Source: Methylovorus menthalis
GTDB taxonomy: Bacteria; Pseudomonadota; Gammaproteobacteria; Burkholderiales; Methylophilaceae
NCBI RefSeq assembly: GCF_020523625.1
Contig: NZ_JAJAQH010000001.1
Span: forward strand, 322,930 to 386,929
DNA: 64,000 nt
Direction: 5' to 3'
Shown here piece by piece: positions 52,235-62,500 of this stretch (position 1 is the first letter of the stretch; every line of letters starts with the position of its first letter). The notes beneath the pieces were generated by a model. It saw nothing but the letters and a program-made list of their open reading frames with translations. It made no database searches and was not told the DNA's origin. The position numbers and the translations under genes are program-made.

Positions 52235-52495
52235 ATGATTATTACCCACACATATAACGGCTACGAACTTAGCGCTACGTTTTACCAGAAAGCCGAACGT
52301 TACTATCCCTCCGTCAGCATCATCGCGCTGCATGACAGCCAGCGCAGCTCTGTCATGGCGCCTCCATGCCCAGGCAATGGCTTTGGCAACAAAGACGACG
52401 CCTTGATGCTGGGCATCGGTTTTGCGCGTGATGCGGTCGATGGCAAGATCAAGAACTTTTGCATGGAAAGTCTGCAGTTCAAAAAATCTGCCTGA
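52235..52495 (+). CDS. Small soluble protein of unknown function
   Basis: 86 residues with a strong AGGAAGGAG site five bases before the ATG. It begins MIIITHTYNGYELSATFYQK and ends NFCMESLQFKKSA. There is no signal or membrane helix; the pattern of short strands followed by a helix (DDALMLGIGFARDAVDGKI) suggests a small alpha/beta domain. The family is not recognised. It stands alone on the plus strand with 164 bp upstream and 502 bp downstream. Confidence 0.68.
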   Translation: MIITHTYNGYELSATFYQKAERYYPSVSIIALHDSQRSSVMAPPCPGNGFGNKDDALMLGIGFARDAVDGKIKNFCMESLQFKKSA

Positions 52496-52718
52496 TTTAC
52501 CTGTCTTTGCCATTTTCGTGCGACACGGCTGTCACTGGCTAACGACTGCCTCAAGAAATCTCGACACGCTGGCTGCCTAGTGCAGGCTTTGTTTTTTCAC
52601 TTTAAAAATCATGCCTAAGTTAGCATTTTGTAACATTTTTACACAGGCTCGAAAAAACTCTTACAAAGCGTTACACCGCTGTCATCGTTAAGCAATAACC
52701 ACCCGCTATGATGCATAC

Positions 52719-52862
52719 ATGGTTTCTGCTGGTTAAGCATCCAGCAGCGACAGGCTGATCGGTCCATGTCATCCAAACTGACAAAGATCACCATTTATTG
52801 CTTATCTCTCTCTTCAAGTTGTTTGTTCCACGCCTCCTGCCCGGGTTCCCGGGCATTTTTTT
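52719..52862 (+). ncRNA. Candidate small regulatory RNA ending in an intrinsic terminator
   Basis: A TATGAT -10-like hexamer at 52707-52712 would start RNA near 52719. A 7-bp hairpin (CTGCTGG 52726-52732 with CCAGCAG 52741-52747) follows. A C/U-rich single-stranded stretch then contains CTCTCTC and CCTCC, which could pair with ribosome-binding sites. The stretch ends in the terminator at 52838-52862. No good -35 element is visible and the exact 5' end is a guess. Candidate only; the terminator itself is firm. Confidence 0.45.
52838..52862 (+). terminator. Strong orphan rho-independent terminator
   Basis: TGCCCGGG (52838-52845) pairs with CCCGGGCA (52848-52855), giving a GC-rich stem with a small loop, followed by seven T (52856-52862). 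No protein gene ends nearby: the closest upstream stop on this strand is at 52495, 343 bp away. Confidence 0.88.
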
Positions 52863-52997
52863 GCCTGATGCATATGCAGGTATGCCCGATTACCAAATAA
52901 GAATTTCACATCACCAAATGGCTCTGATTATAATTAATGCCGTTCATTACCCTGGATTGCCATCATCAGCTCGCTTCCCGATCATATCTGGAGAACC

Positions 52998-53771
52998 TTG
53001 GCATCAAGCGCAGACCCCGACAGCTCGGACCGCCCTGTCGTTGCCATCAGCGTAGACCACGCCAAAGGACAAAGTGTGGAAACACACACCCACGAGCGCG
53101 GGCAGTTGATGTTTGTCGTATCGGGCAGCATGCGGATTACGACGATTGAAGGAGCGTGGATTACCCCGCCGGGCCGGGCATTCTGGGTACCAGCAGGCAC
53201 GCATCATAGCGTGGTCTATCCACAACCTGCCCGCCTGCACACAGCCTACATCCGCCATGATCTGCTACACAACCTGCCTGCCAGCTGCCGGGTACTCAAG
53301 CTTTCGCCTTTATTGCGTGAGCTGGTGATACGAGCCGCGGCTTCGGGATGGGAATATACGGACGACAGCCCGCAGGCAAGAATGATGCAGGTGTTGATAG
53401 ACCAGATTGCCCAGGAAAAAGAAGCGCCGCTATTCTTGCCTGAGGCACGGGACCATCGCGTACGCCGTGTCACGCAAGCCTTGCATGAAAATCCCGGTGA
53501 CACGCGTCCTCTGGAGCAATGGTGTCACCTGGCAGGGGCAAGCTCGCGCACGCTGTCGCGCCTCTTCATGCAGGACACCGGCATGACCTTCACCGCATGG
53601 CGCCAGCAGTTATGCCTGATAAGTGCTGTGGAACTGCTGCTGGAAGGGCAGAGCGTCACGCAGATTGCCCTGCGGCTTGGCTACGCCAGCACCGGCAGTT
53701 TTACCAGCATGTTCAGCCGCGTGATGGGGGCTCCACCTACGGCTTACCTGAATCGCTGGGAACAGGCCTAG
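52998..53771 (+). CDS. AraC family regulator with cupin sensor domain
   Basis: 257 residues from a TTG at 52998, with GGAGA just upstream. An N-terminal cupin sensor domain (THERGQLMFVVSGSMRITTI) is followed by an AraC-type DNA-binding domain at about 160-255 (PLEQWCHLAGASSRTLSRLF, then VTQIALRLGYASTGSFTSMF). The adjacent convergent genes encode an RND adaptor and permease. Its stop overlaps the adaptor stop (CTAG), so it is not an obvious cis-regulator, though it could still control the pump. The inducer is unknown. Confidence 0.9.
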   Translation: MASSADPDSSDRPVVAISVDHAKGQSVETHTHERGQLMFVVSGSMRITTIEGAWITPPGRAFWVPAGTHHSVVYPQPARLHTAYIRHDLLHNLPASCRVLKLSPLLRELVIRAAASGWEYTDDSPQARMMQVLIDQIAQEKEAPLFLPEARDHRVRRVTQALHENPGDTRPLEQWCHLAGASSRTLSRLFMQDTGMTFTAWRQQLCLISAVELLLEGQSVTQIALRLGYASTGSFTSMFSRVMGAPPTAYLNRWEQA

Positions 53772-54937
53772 CCGGCTTTTTTTTCAGGCGCAGCGGCATC
53801 CTGCTTGATCAGCACTTTGGTACCATCAGCAATGCCATCCGGCGGGTTGTCGATGATACGATCTGTCGCCGATATACCATCGCTGAGCTCCAGCGCACTG
53901 CCAAGATCGCGGGCAACTGTAATGGCTTTGCGCTTAACTGTGCCATCTTCAGCAACCACGGCAACCTGCATGCCTTTGGCATCAAAAATCAAGGCACTCG
54001 CGGGGATGCTAAGCCGTGATGCCTGACCTTGCAGGTTAAAGCTGACGCGGGCATAACTCCCCGGCAACAGCTTGCCATCGGCATTGTTCAGGCTGAGCTG
54101 CATCAGGCTGGTGCCGGAGCTGGCATCCACGGATTGTGAAGCAGAGGCCACTTTTGCCTGAAATACCTGGCCTGGCTGCTCCGGCACCGTCACATCCGCC
54201 GTGTCGCCGGGCTTGATGCTGCCAAGATATGCCTGCGGCACGCTGACGTACAAACGCAGGCGACGATTGTCAGATACCACAAACAGCGCGGGGCCACTGC
54301 CACTTCCTACATTGATGAGCGCGCCAGTATCGGTGTTGCGCGACGTTACCACTCCATCAAAAGGCGCAACAATCCGCGCAAATGCCTTGGTCGCCACAAG
54401 ACGGTCCAGATTGGCTTGTGCCGATTGCAACAGCGCCTGCTTGGCAGCGTAGTCGCCTACTTTTTCGTCGACTTCCTGATGCGATACCGAATTGGTATCG
54501 AGCAGCGATTGCAGTCGCTTGGCCGTAATCGCTGCAAGGTCAACATTCGCCTTGGCAGTTGCCACTTCAGCACGCGCTTGCAGCAACTGCTGATCCAGAT
54601 CCGGCGTTTCAATTTCCGCAATCAGTTGTCCGGTCTTCACGGGAGTCCCTATATCAGCTTTCCAGGATTTCAGATAGCCGCTGACACGCGCATACAGTGG
54701 CGCTGCTGCATAAGCTTCAAATCGCCCGGGCAATTCGAGTGGCTTGCCGCCTGTGATTTCGGTGGCATTGATAACACTCACCGAAATATCCGCCTGCTGC
54801 TCGGTCCAGCTCTTGAGCGTGCGGGCATTTTGGGCACGGGCCGTAATGCCTACGATCAGCACCCCCAGCAACACGACGCCTATGGCAAGGGCGCCTATGC
54901 GTAATGATCGTGGCGTCTTATGGGTTTCAGATGACAT
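53768..54937 (-). CDS. RND efflux periplasmic adaptor of the second system
   Basis: 389 residues from the ATG at 54937, which has GGAGAGCC upstream and overlaps the permease stop by 11 bp; an in-frame ATG at 54949 is less likely. A single N-terminal helix (IGALAIGVVLLGVLIVGITA) anchors it. Adaptor motifs include NATEITGGKPLELPGRFEAY, the hairpin region LLDTNSVSHQEVDEKVGDYA, and the barrel part RLRLYVSVPQAYLGSIKPGD. It should link the permease at 54927 to an outer-membrane factor encoded elsewhere, perhaps the one at 20906. Confidence 0.93.
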   Translation of the reverse strand: MSSETHKTPRSLRIGALAIGVVLLGVLIVGITARAQNARTLKSWTEQQADISVSVINATEITGGKPLELPGRFEAYAAAPLYARVSGYLKSWKADIGTPVKTGQLIAEIETPDLDQQLLQARAEVATAKANVDLAAITAKRLQSLLDTNSVSHQEVDEKVGDYAAKQALLQSAQANLDRLVATKAFARIVAPFDGVVTSRNTDTGALINVGSGSGPALFVVSDNRRLRLYVSVPQAYLGSIKPGDTADVTVPEQPGQVFQAKVASASQSVDASSGTSLMQLSLNNADGKLLPGSYARVSFNLQGQASRLSIPASALIFDAKGMQVAVVAEDGTVKRKAITVARDLGSALELSDGISATDRIIDNPPDGIADGTKVLIKQDAAAPEKKAG

Positions 54938-57900
54938 GCGGCTCTCCATTTACTTGTGGCTGGGACGCAGCAGGTTTAAAGCGTGCGTGCACCATGCTAA
55001 ATACGACAGGTACAAAAATCAGGGTAGTGATAGTGGCAAAAAGCAGGCCACCGATGACGGCACGGCCCAGCGGCGCATTCTGCTCGCCGCCTTCACCCAG
55101 GCCCAGGGCCATGGGTGCCATGCCGATCATCATCGCCAATGCGGTCATCAGCACCGGGCGGAATCGTACAAAACCGGCCTCAAGGGCAGCAGCCGTCGCA
55201 TCGCCCAGCACATCCAAGCGCTCGCGGGCAAAGCTGATCACCAGCACACTATTGGCCGTGGCTACCCCCATGCACATGATCGCGCCAGTCAGCGCCGGAA
55301 CAGACAACGGCGTAAAGGTCGCAAACAGCATCCAGATAATGCCGGCAATCGCTGCAGGCAAGGCGCTGACGATCACGAACGGATCGCTCCATGACTGGAA
55401 GTTGACCACGATCAGCAGATAAATCAGCACGATGGCACCCAACAGACCGAACAACAAGCCATTGAAGGATCGCTCCATGGTCTGCACCTGGCCCATCAAG
55501 GCCACGGTGCTGCCTTTGGGCACATCCTGCGCGGTCTCGTCCAATATCTTGCGGATATCGGCAGCCACCGCGCCCAGGTCTCTATCCTGCGTGCTGGCAT
55601 GCACCTGGATCATGGGCTGAATATCGTACTGGCTGACGATGGCATTGGCACGATCACGAGTAAAGGTGGCAACACCGCCCAATATCGACGTGACGTCATT
55701 CGCGCTGCCGCTCATGGGCAGGTTTTCAAGCTTGGAAAGCGAATTCATCTCGTATTGCGGCGTCTGCATCACAATCGGATAAGACACGCCATTGGCAGGA
55801 TTCAGCCAGTAGGTAGGCGCCACTTGGCTGCTACCAGCCAGATTGACGATCACGTTATTGGTCACATCGCGCGTGGTCAGCCCCAGCTCCTGCGCCCGCG
55901 TACGATCAATATCGATCTTGAACACGGGACTGCTGCGCGACTGCTGTATACGCGCATCGGCAATGCCCGGCACCTGGCGTATACGCTCAAGCAGCTTGTT
56001 GGCATAGTCAAAATTGGCTTCACGATTTGCCCCGCGAATCTGGATATCGACCGGCGCAGGCGAACCGAAATTCAGAATCTGGCTGACGATGTCGGCAGGC
56101 GGGAAGGAAAAGGTAGTGCCCGGGAACTGCCGTGGCAAGCGCTCCCGCAGAGCTTTCACATAGTCCGCCGTTGGTTGGTGGCCTTCAGCCAGCGCAATCT
56201 GGATATCGCCATCCTGCGCGCCAATAATGCCGGTGTTGTTGTAGGTCAGGTTGATCGAGCTGATCGGCTGGCCGATGTTATCCACCATGGTCACAATCTC
56301 ATGTGCCGGAATCACCTCACGGATCGCCGCCTGAATATCCGCAAATTGCGCGGCGGTCTCTTCCAGACGTGTACCCACCGGCACGCGCACATGCATCAGA
56401 ATCTGTCCGCCATCCACCGCCGGGAAGAAGTTGCGGCCGAGGAAAGGCACCAGCGCAAACGACAGCATGACAAAGGCCATAAATCCAATGACGAATTTCT
56501 TGCGGTTGCGCATGGCGACATGCAACCAGCCGTGATACCCCTCGCGCACGCGCTCGAAACGCGCCTCAAAACCACGCTGAAACCTCACCAGAGGATTGCG
56601 TGATGGTGGCAAGGCCGCATGATTGCCATGCAAATCCGTATGCGGCGCATGCGGCTTGAGCAGATACTTGGCCATGGTTGGCACCAGCGTACGCGACAAG
56701 ATGAACGAGCTGACCATGGCAAAAATCACCGCCTCGGCCATGGGCACAAACAGGAAGCGTGACACGCCCTCCAGCAAGAACATCGGCACGAAGACGATAC
56801 AGATACAGAGCAGCGACACGAACGCTGGCGTCACGATTTGCGCCGCGCCATCGAGAATAGCGGGCTCCACCTGCTTGCCTTGTTCCAGATGCCAGTTGAT
56901 GTTCTCAATGGTCACCGTAGCATCATCCACCAGAATACCCACTGCCAAGGCCAGACCACCCAGCGTCATGATATTGAGCGTTTCGCCAAAGGCATTCAGC
57001 GCAAAAATGGCGCCCAGAATGGAGAGCGGAATAGATACCGCAATAATCACGGTAGAACGCCAGCTGCCGAGAAAAAGCAGGATCATCAGGCTGGTCAGCA
57101 CCGCCGCAATCGCGCCTTCAAAGGCAACGCCCTTAACGGCAGCCCGCACGAAGATAGATTGGTCATTGATAGGCACCGCTTCCAGATTATCCGGCAAGGT
57201 CGGCTTGATTTCCTGCAAGCGTGCCTTGACCCCGGACACGATATCCAGCGTTGAAGTCGCCCCGTTTTTCAGCACGGACATCAGCACCGACTTGGCGCCA
57301 TCCACGTGCACAATATTGCTTTGCGGCGGGTTGCCATCACGCACAGTGGCGACATCGCGAATGTACACGGTCGCACCATTGACCACCTTGATCGGGAAAT
57401 TGCCAATATCGTCCATCGCGCCAGCGGCATTATTCAGCTGTAGCGTATATTCCTGCACACCGATTTTTTGCGTACCGACTGGCAAAATCAGATTCTGTGC
57501 GGCCAGCGCATTGGCGACATCCTGTGCTGCCAGGCCACGGGCCTGCAAGGCAGTCGGGTTCAAGTCGATTTGCACCTGTCGCGTCTTGCCGCCAAAGGGA
57601 TACGGCACCGCGGCGCCTGGCACGGTAACCAGCCGCGTGCGTATAGTATTCAGTCCAAGATCGCCCAACTGTTGCTCGGACAAGCCCTTGCCGGAAAGCG
57701 CAATCTGCAAGATAGGCACCGTAGAAGCGCTGTAGTTGAGGATCAGCGGTGGGGTAACGCCCGTGGGCATCTGCCGCAGTATCACCTGCGATACGGCGGT
57801 CACCTGCGCATTGGCGGTGGCGATGTTCACACCCGGCTGGAAGAAAATCTTGACGATGCCGAAGCCGTTATACGAGTTGGCTTCGATGTGCTCAATGTCA

Positions 57901-58130
57901 TTCACCGTCGTAGTGAGCACGCGCTGATACACCGTGGCGATACGCCCTGCCATCTGATCCGGCGGCATGCCGGTGTATTGCCAGGCCACGGCGATCACCG
58001 GGATGCGAATCTCCGGGAAAATATCTGTCGGCATGCGCAACGCGGACAAAATGCCCAGGATAAGCAGCAGGATAGACATCACTACAAACGTATAGGGGCG
58101 CTTAAGTGCAATCTGAACAATGCTGAACAT
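54927..58130 (-). CDS. RND family efflux permease, second system
   Basis: 1067 residues from the ATG at 58130 (a TTG at 58142 would add four residues). It starts MFSIVQIALKRPYTFVVMSI and has the RND layout, with the helix-4 aspartates in GILVDDATVTIENINWHLEQ. It belongs to a branch apart from the AcrB-like pump at 22282. The order permease-then-adaptor is reversed compared with that operon and no outer-membrane factor follows. Export of drugs, detergents or lipids is likely but unproven. Confidence 0.94.
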   Translation of the reverse strand: MFSIVQIALKRPYTFVVMSILLLILGILSALRMPTDIFPEIRIPVIAVAWQYTGMPPDQMAGRIATVYQRVLTTTVNDIEHIEANSYNGFGIVKIFFQPGVNIATANAQVTAVSQVILRQMPTGVTPPLILNYSASTVPILQIALSGKGLSEQQLGDLGLNTIRTRLVTVPGAAVPYPFGGKTRQVQIDLNPTALQARGLAAQDVANALAAQNLILPVGTQKIGVQEYTLQLNNAAGAMDDIGNFPIKVVNGATVYIRDVATVRDGNPPQSNIVHVDGAKSVLMSVLKNGATSTLDIVSGVKARLQEIKPTLPDNLEAVPINDQSIFVRAAVKGVAFEGAIAAVLTSLMILLFLGSWRSTVIIAVSIPLSILGAIFALNAFGETLNIMTLGGLALAVGILVDDATVTIENINWHLEQGKQVEPAILDGAAQIVTPAFVSLLCICIVFVPMFLLEGVSRFLFVPMAEAVIFAMVSSFILSRTLVPTMAKYLLKPHAPHTDLHGNHAALPPSRNPLVRFQRGFEARFERVREGYHGWLHVAMRNRKKFVIGFMAFVMLSFALVPFLGRNFFPAVDGGQILMHVRVPVGTRLEETAAQFADIQAAIREVIPAHEIVTMVDNIGQPISSINLTYNNTGIIGAQDGDIQIALAEGHQPTADYVKALRERLPRQFPGTTFSFPPADIVSQILNFGSPAPVDIQIRGANREANFDYANKLLERIRQVPGIADARIQQSRSSPVFKIDIDRTRAQELGLTTRDVTNNVIVNLAGSSQVAPTYWLNPANGVSYPIVMQTPQYEMNSLSKLENLPMSGSANDVTSILGGVATFTRDRANAIVSQYDIQPMIQVHASTQDRDLGAVAADIRKILDETAQDVPKGSTVALMGQVQTMERSFNGLLFGLLGAIVLIYLLIVVNFQSWSDPFVIVSALPAAIAGIIWMLFATFTPLSVPALTGAIMCMGVATANSVLVISFARERLDVLGDATAAALEAGFVRFRPVLMTALAMMIGMAPMALGLGEGGEQNAPLGRAVIGGLLFATITTLIFVPVVFSMVHARFKPAASQPQVNGEPHVI

Positions 58131-58342
58131 ACGAACTTTCAAAACGCCATGAGGCGTTTACACAAGTGAACAATAGGAAATACCACGAGAATAATGTCAG
58201 GAATCCATGCCAGGATGAGCATTACCGCAGCTGAACATTATGCGTATTCCACCCGTCTCGTGCTTGGGCAATCCTGCCATATTATTCAACTTTTACGCTA
58301 ACTATTATCGTTACGCGCTGAATTTTTTATTGTTGAAGATGC

Positions 58343-59362
58343 TTATTGTGCGAGGCCCGCTTCTTGTGGAACCAGCTCCTGCGCCATGTCAGGCGCCAGG
58401 GCCTGCAACTGGCTGAGGAGTGTCAGCATGCGGTCAGCCTCCCCCTGCTGACGCGCAATACGGGCTTCCGCCAACAGGCTGGCACTATGGCGCGGATTGG
58501 CCTGCAATACCTGCCTGTACAAAATATCCGCTGCCTCCATATTGCCAAGACGGTCCTGCGCCAGCGCCTTGTAGTAAACTGCTTCCACGGTACCCGGCTC
58601 CTGTAACGCCCATTCGCTGGCTATTCTCAGCAACTCATCCCACTCCTCGTTCTGCATGGGAATCACCACCCGCATCAGGTAAGGGCGCTGGTTTTCCGGT
58701 GCATCCCACAACGGCCTGCCATTCTCGCTCACATGCTCCGCCTCGGGTGCCTGCAGCAAGGCCTTGATCCATTTCACTGACATGCTGTAGTAGTACCCAT
58801 GACGCCCAGGGCTTTTGAAGGTGTTGAGCCCGATGAGCTTGCCTTCGCTATCAAACAGCGCACTGCCGCTGGCGCCTAGCACAAAGGAAGAGGATGTACG
58901 GATGATCTCGGCATCATCCAGCGGGTAGAGCGCCTTGATGGTACCGAAGGTGGTTTGAGGTTTGGGTGGCCCGCCAGGAAATCCAATGGCAAACACATCC
59001 TGCTCGTATTGCAGTTGTTCATCATCGCCGAGCACAACCGGTTTTAATGGCAAATACTCTACGCGCAACACACAGATATCGTGACGCCAGTCCTCTCTTA
59101 CCGACACGGGCGCGTAGGTTTCACCACGCGCAGCGACGTTGATGCCATTCGCATCAGCCAGCACATGGCAATTGGTCGCCACCAGATTTTCTGCGACGAC
59201 GACGCCAGAGCCTATGCCGTGGCCGCCACTTTTCGTGACTGTATGTATTTTGACTATGGAACCTTTGAGCGCAAAAATCAGCTCGGCCGGGGGTTCTGCG
59301 TCCGCCCATGAGGGTAGGCTGGCAAGCGCAAAAAGCACGCACAGGGATTGGTAAATTCGCAT
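58343..59362 (-). CDS. Exported trypsin-like serine protease with C-terminal TPR
   Basis: 339 residues. A signal peptide ends near SWADA. The protease domain has the triad His66 (ATNCHVLA), Asp95 (WRHDICVL) and Ser165 (LGASGSALF). The GASGS sequence replaces the usual GxSGG but keeps the nucleophile. A TPR-like tail covers about 255-325 (GTVEAVYYKALAQDRLGNME). No PDZ domain is present, unlike DegP. It lies 200 bp downstream of the RND permease start, both on the minus strand. Substrates are unknown. Confidence 0.87.
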   Translation of the reverse strand: MRIYQSLCVLFALASLPSWADAEPPAELIFALKGSIVKIHTVTKSGGHGIGSGVVVAENLVATNCHVLADANGINVAARGETYAPVSVREDWRHDICVLRVEYLPLKPVVLGDDEQLQYEQDVFAIGFPGGPPKPQTTFGTIKALYPLDDAEIIRTSSSFVLGASGSALFDSEGKLIGLNTFKSPGRHGYYYSMSVKWIKALLQAPEAEHVSENGRPLWDAPENQRPYLMRVVIPMQNEEWDELLRIASEWALQEPGTVEAVYYKALAQDRLGNMEAADILYRQVLQANPRHSASLLAEARIARQQGEADRMLTLLSQLQALAPDMAQELVPQEAGLAQ

Positions 59363-59552
59363 GGTCGCTCTCCAGCCATACTGCGCAATATCAAGGCGTA
59401 CACCCCACTCAATGCTGAGGGGGTGGTTGCAGTCTCAGGATTATAAGTTATGAGGCCGCCCCATCTTGCAATCAACGCATGAGATGAGGCGGCCTTGAAG
59501 CCGCTGACCGCAGAACCGGGGAGACCACCGCCAGCGACTACATCATGATTGA

Positions 59553-62500
59553 CTACCGGCTGACTCCCAGGTTCAATTTAAGCTGGATTTGTCCCCCGTC
59601 AGTACGGGCTGCATCGATTGGGGTTTGTGCAAGACGCGACGGCGCCAGCCCAGCTGCTTGCTGCAAATATTGCTGCACACTGGCTGCGCGGGCCGTCGCC
59701 AGTTCTTGCAAGGCGCTATCAGGAACATTCACGCCATCTTTGAGTTGCTGCAGCATGCTTTCATAAGCCGCCGGGTCTTCCGGCTTGGCAATTTCGAGAT
59801 AATCCTTCAGCTTGCCCAGCACGCCGCGCTTCTTGGCATCCGGACCGCGCTCTTGCGCCAGCTGGAATACCGCCGACTGTACCTTGGGGTTATGCAGATC
59901 GACCGGCCCGGGTTGCTCATCGGGGGACAGCTTCAGCCCCATACGCTGCGCCACATCCCGACGAATAGTCTGCTCCTGCAATGCCCTCCGGTCCGCTACC
60001 GCGTCATAGGCCGGAGTCACCGTCAGCGTCAATGCCGGACGTTTTTCCATGGCTTTTGCCACTGTCTGCAATTTTTCCTGCTCGGGGGGTGCCAGCGCCG
60101 CACTGGCAGGATCAAACACCACCGCCTCCAGCTTGTCGGATTTGATGCCCAGCAAATTGCCGAGCGCGCGGAATGGGGCGGTGGCGATTTTGCCGAGCAC
60201 ATTCACAAATGCTTTCCAGACGATCTTGCCGTAGCTGAACTGCGGATCATCCAGGCTGCCCGATACTGGCAAATTGAGATCGATAATGCCATCGCTGTCT
60301 TCCAGCAGGGCAATCGCCAGATCGAGGGGCAGATTGACCGCATCCGGGCTATCCACATGCTCCCCCAGCCGCAGTTTGTTGATGACAAACTTGTTTTCGC
60401 CAGTCATCTGCCGCTGTTTGATCTTGTACTCCAGATCCACCGAGAGCTTGCCCGATTCAATGCGGCGCCCGGCAAACTTGCCGGAATACGGCGTCAGGCG
60501 GTTCATTTCCAGATTACGGAATGTCAGCTTGAGATCGGTAAAGTCAGTGGCTTTAAAAGGTTGCAAGGAACCACGAATGCGGGCGGAGCCATACTCATCC
60601 ACCTTGCCATCCAGCTCCACCTGCGCGGTGGTATTGGGGTCTGTCGACAAGCCATTGATTACGCCTGACAAGCTGTTGATATAGGTACCAAATTGTGGCT
60701 TGAGCGAATAATCCGCAAACTCCAGACGCGCGCGATCTATACGAACCCGTGAAATGCTGACCGGGAAGGTGGAGGTAGCCTCCGCCCCTGTCGATGCGTT
60801 TTTGCTCGTGGCCTTGCCCTGCGCTTTGGGCGCGCTGGCTGGGGCCGGGTTCGCTTTTGCCCCCGCAGCCGAATTCACTGGCTGGGTACGCATCATGCGC
60901 TGCACATTCAGCGTTTTGTCTTCATGAATAATGAACTTGCCCTGCGGCTCCACAATGCGCAGCTCGTCCATATGCAAGCGATCTGGCCCCAGGCTGAGCT
61001 TGAGGCTATCGCTACCCAGGGTTTTCCAGGCAAGGAAGGTAGCGCCGCCATTTTCCTCGGCAATTGCCAGCCTATCCACAGCAAAGCCGCCTTTGAATTG
61101 CGCACTGAATGCCTGGTCAGTCTTGAGGCCGAGCTGGCCATTAAGCCGGACGGCACCATCATTCAGCCGCAAGAGGGCGAACTGATTGATGTAGGGTGCC
61201 AGCGGCTTCAGCGACAAGGCATTCAGCGCCAGTTTGAGGTCTGCCTTGAAAGGCGACAGGGTGAGCTTGCCATCGGCATTGAACTGCCCACCTTGCCTGA
61301 CCTTGAAGCTTGCCTTGACGGGGATGCTGCGACCAAGATCCAGCGAAACATCATGCAGCTCTATCCCAGCGCGCTCAATATCCAGCACCACTGGCTTGCC
61401 GGTCGTATTGTCTTCCACGTGTACACTGGCATCCTGCAATGCCAGTTTAGGCAGGCTCAATTTCCATGCCGGGCCTGATTTTGTGGCGCTCGCATTGCTG
61501 GCTTTTTGCCTGGCTGAGGGGGAAGCGGCAGCTTGTGCACTGGCTGCCGGGCTCCGTGTTTCCAGCATGGCCTGCCAATTCAGCGGCTGACTGGTGGAGC
61601 GCAATACCTGGGCCTGCAAACCACTGAGCAATACCGCGCCAAGACTGACCGATTGCGCGTCCACATCCACGGCGCCATTCTGCACTTGCAGGCTGGCCAG
61701 GGTCACGGCTGGCTGAGGATAGAGCGCCGACTGCAGTTGCACCGGGCCAACCCGACTTTGGATATCGCGCAACTGCAGCTTGCCTTCGGAATTACCTAAT
61801 CCCAGCTCCAGATTAAACGCATTCAGCGTCACATCCAGCGGGTGAACAAAACTGGCATCGTGATATTCCGCCCGCCAATCCGCCAGACGCAGACGGCCGA
61901 TATCGAACGTGAATGCCTGCCTGGTGGGAGCAGCATCGGCGGCAGGGCTGCGGCTGCCTGTTTGCGCAGGCTCGCTGTTAGCGGCTGGTATCAGCGATTG
62001 CCAGTCCAGACTGCCATTACTACTACGGGCGGCCTTGATATGGCCTGCGTGCAAGACGGCATCCGCCACTTGCAGATGCTGGCGCGCAAGGTCGTAATCG
62101 ATGCCTTGTACATCAATGGCATCGAGTTGAAACAAAGGTGTTTTTGCCTGTTGCAGCGCCAGTTTCTGCAAGCCCAGCCGCATGTTCTTGAATGTCAGCT
62201 CCGTGCCTTTCCGCATGGAAAAATCCAGGCGTGGCATGGCCACGGATAACTGCTTCAGATGCAATTGTGCCGGGCCATGCTGCCCTTGTACTTCCGCCGC
62301 CACATCATCAAGTGCCAGGCTGAGGTCCTGCACAATGGCTTCTGGGGTTGGGTCTTGCTGCTCGGCGCTTTTTACCATGGCAAAACTGTAAGTCAGCTGG
62401 CTTTGCAATTCGCCTTGCGTCAGGCGCACCGGCAATGACTGATGTTTGACAATCTGCATCAAGGGAGCGAGCTTGATGCCTTGCAGCTCCAGCACCCCCT

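Larger units (their letters stand above)
52496..52997. other. 502-bp intergenic region containing a candidate small RNA
   Basis: No ORF with a ribosome site was found. The first part is AT-rich and the second part contains the elements listed as a candidate ncRNA and its terminator. After the terminator, about 130 bp precede the TTG start of the AraC gene. Confidence 0.6.

Noticed and set aside
59539-59552. Extra small gene between the protease and DUF748 genes (59363-59552)
   Set aside because: No start with a ribosome site; the 190-bp gap looks like promoter and leader sequence for the protease gene.
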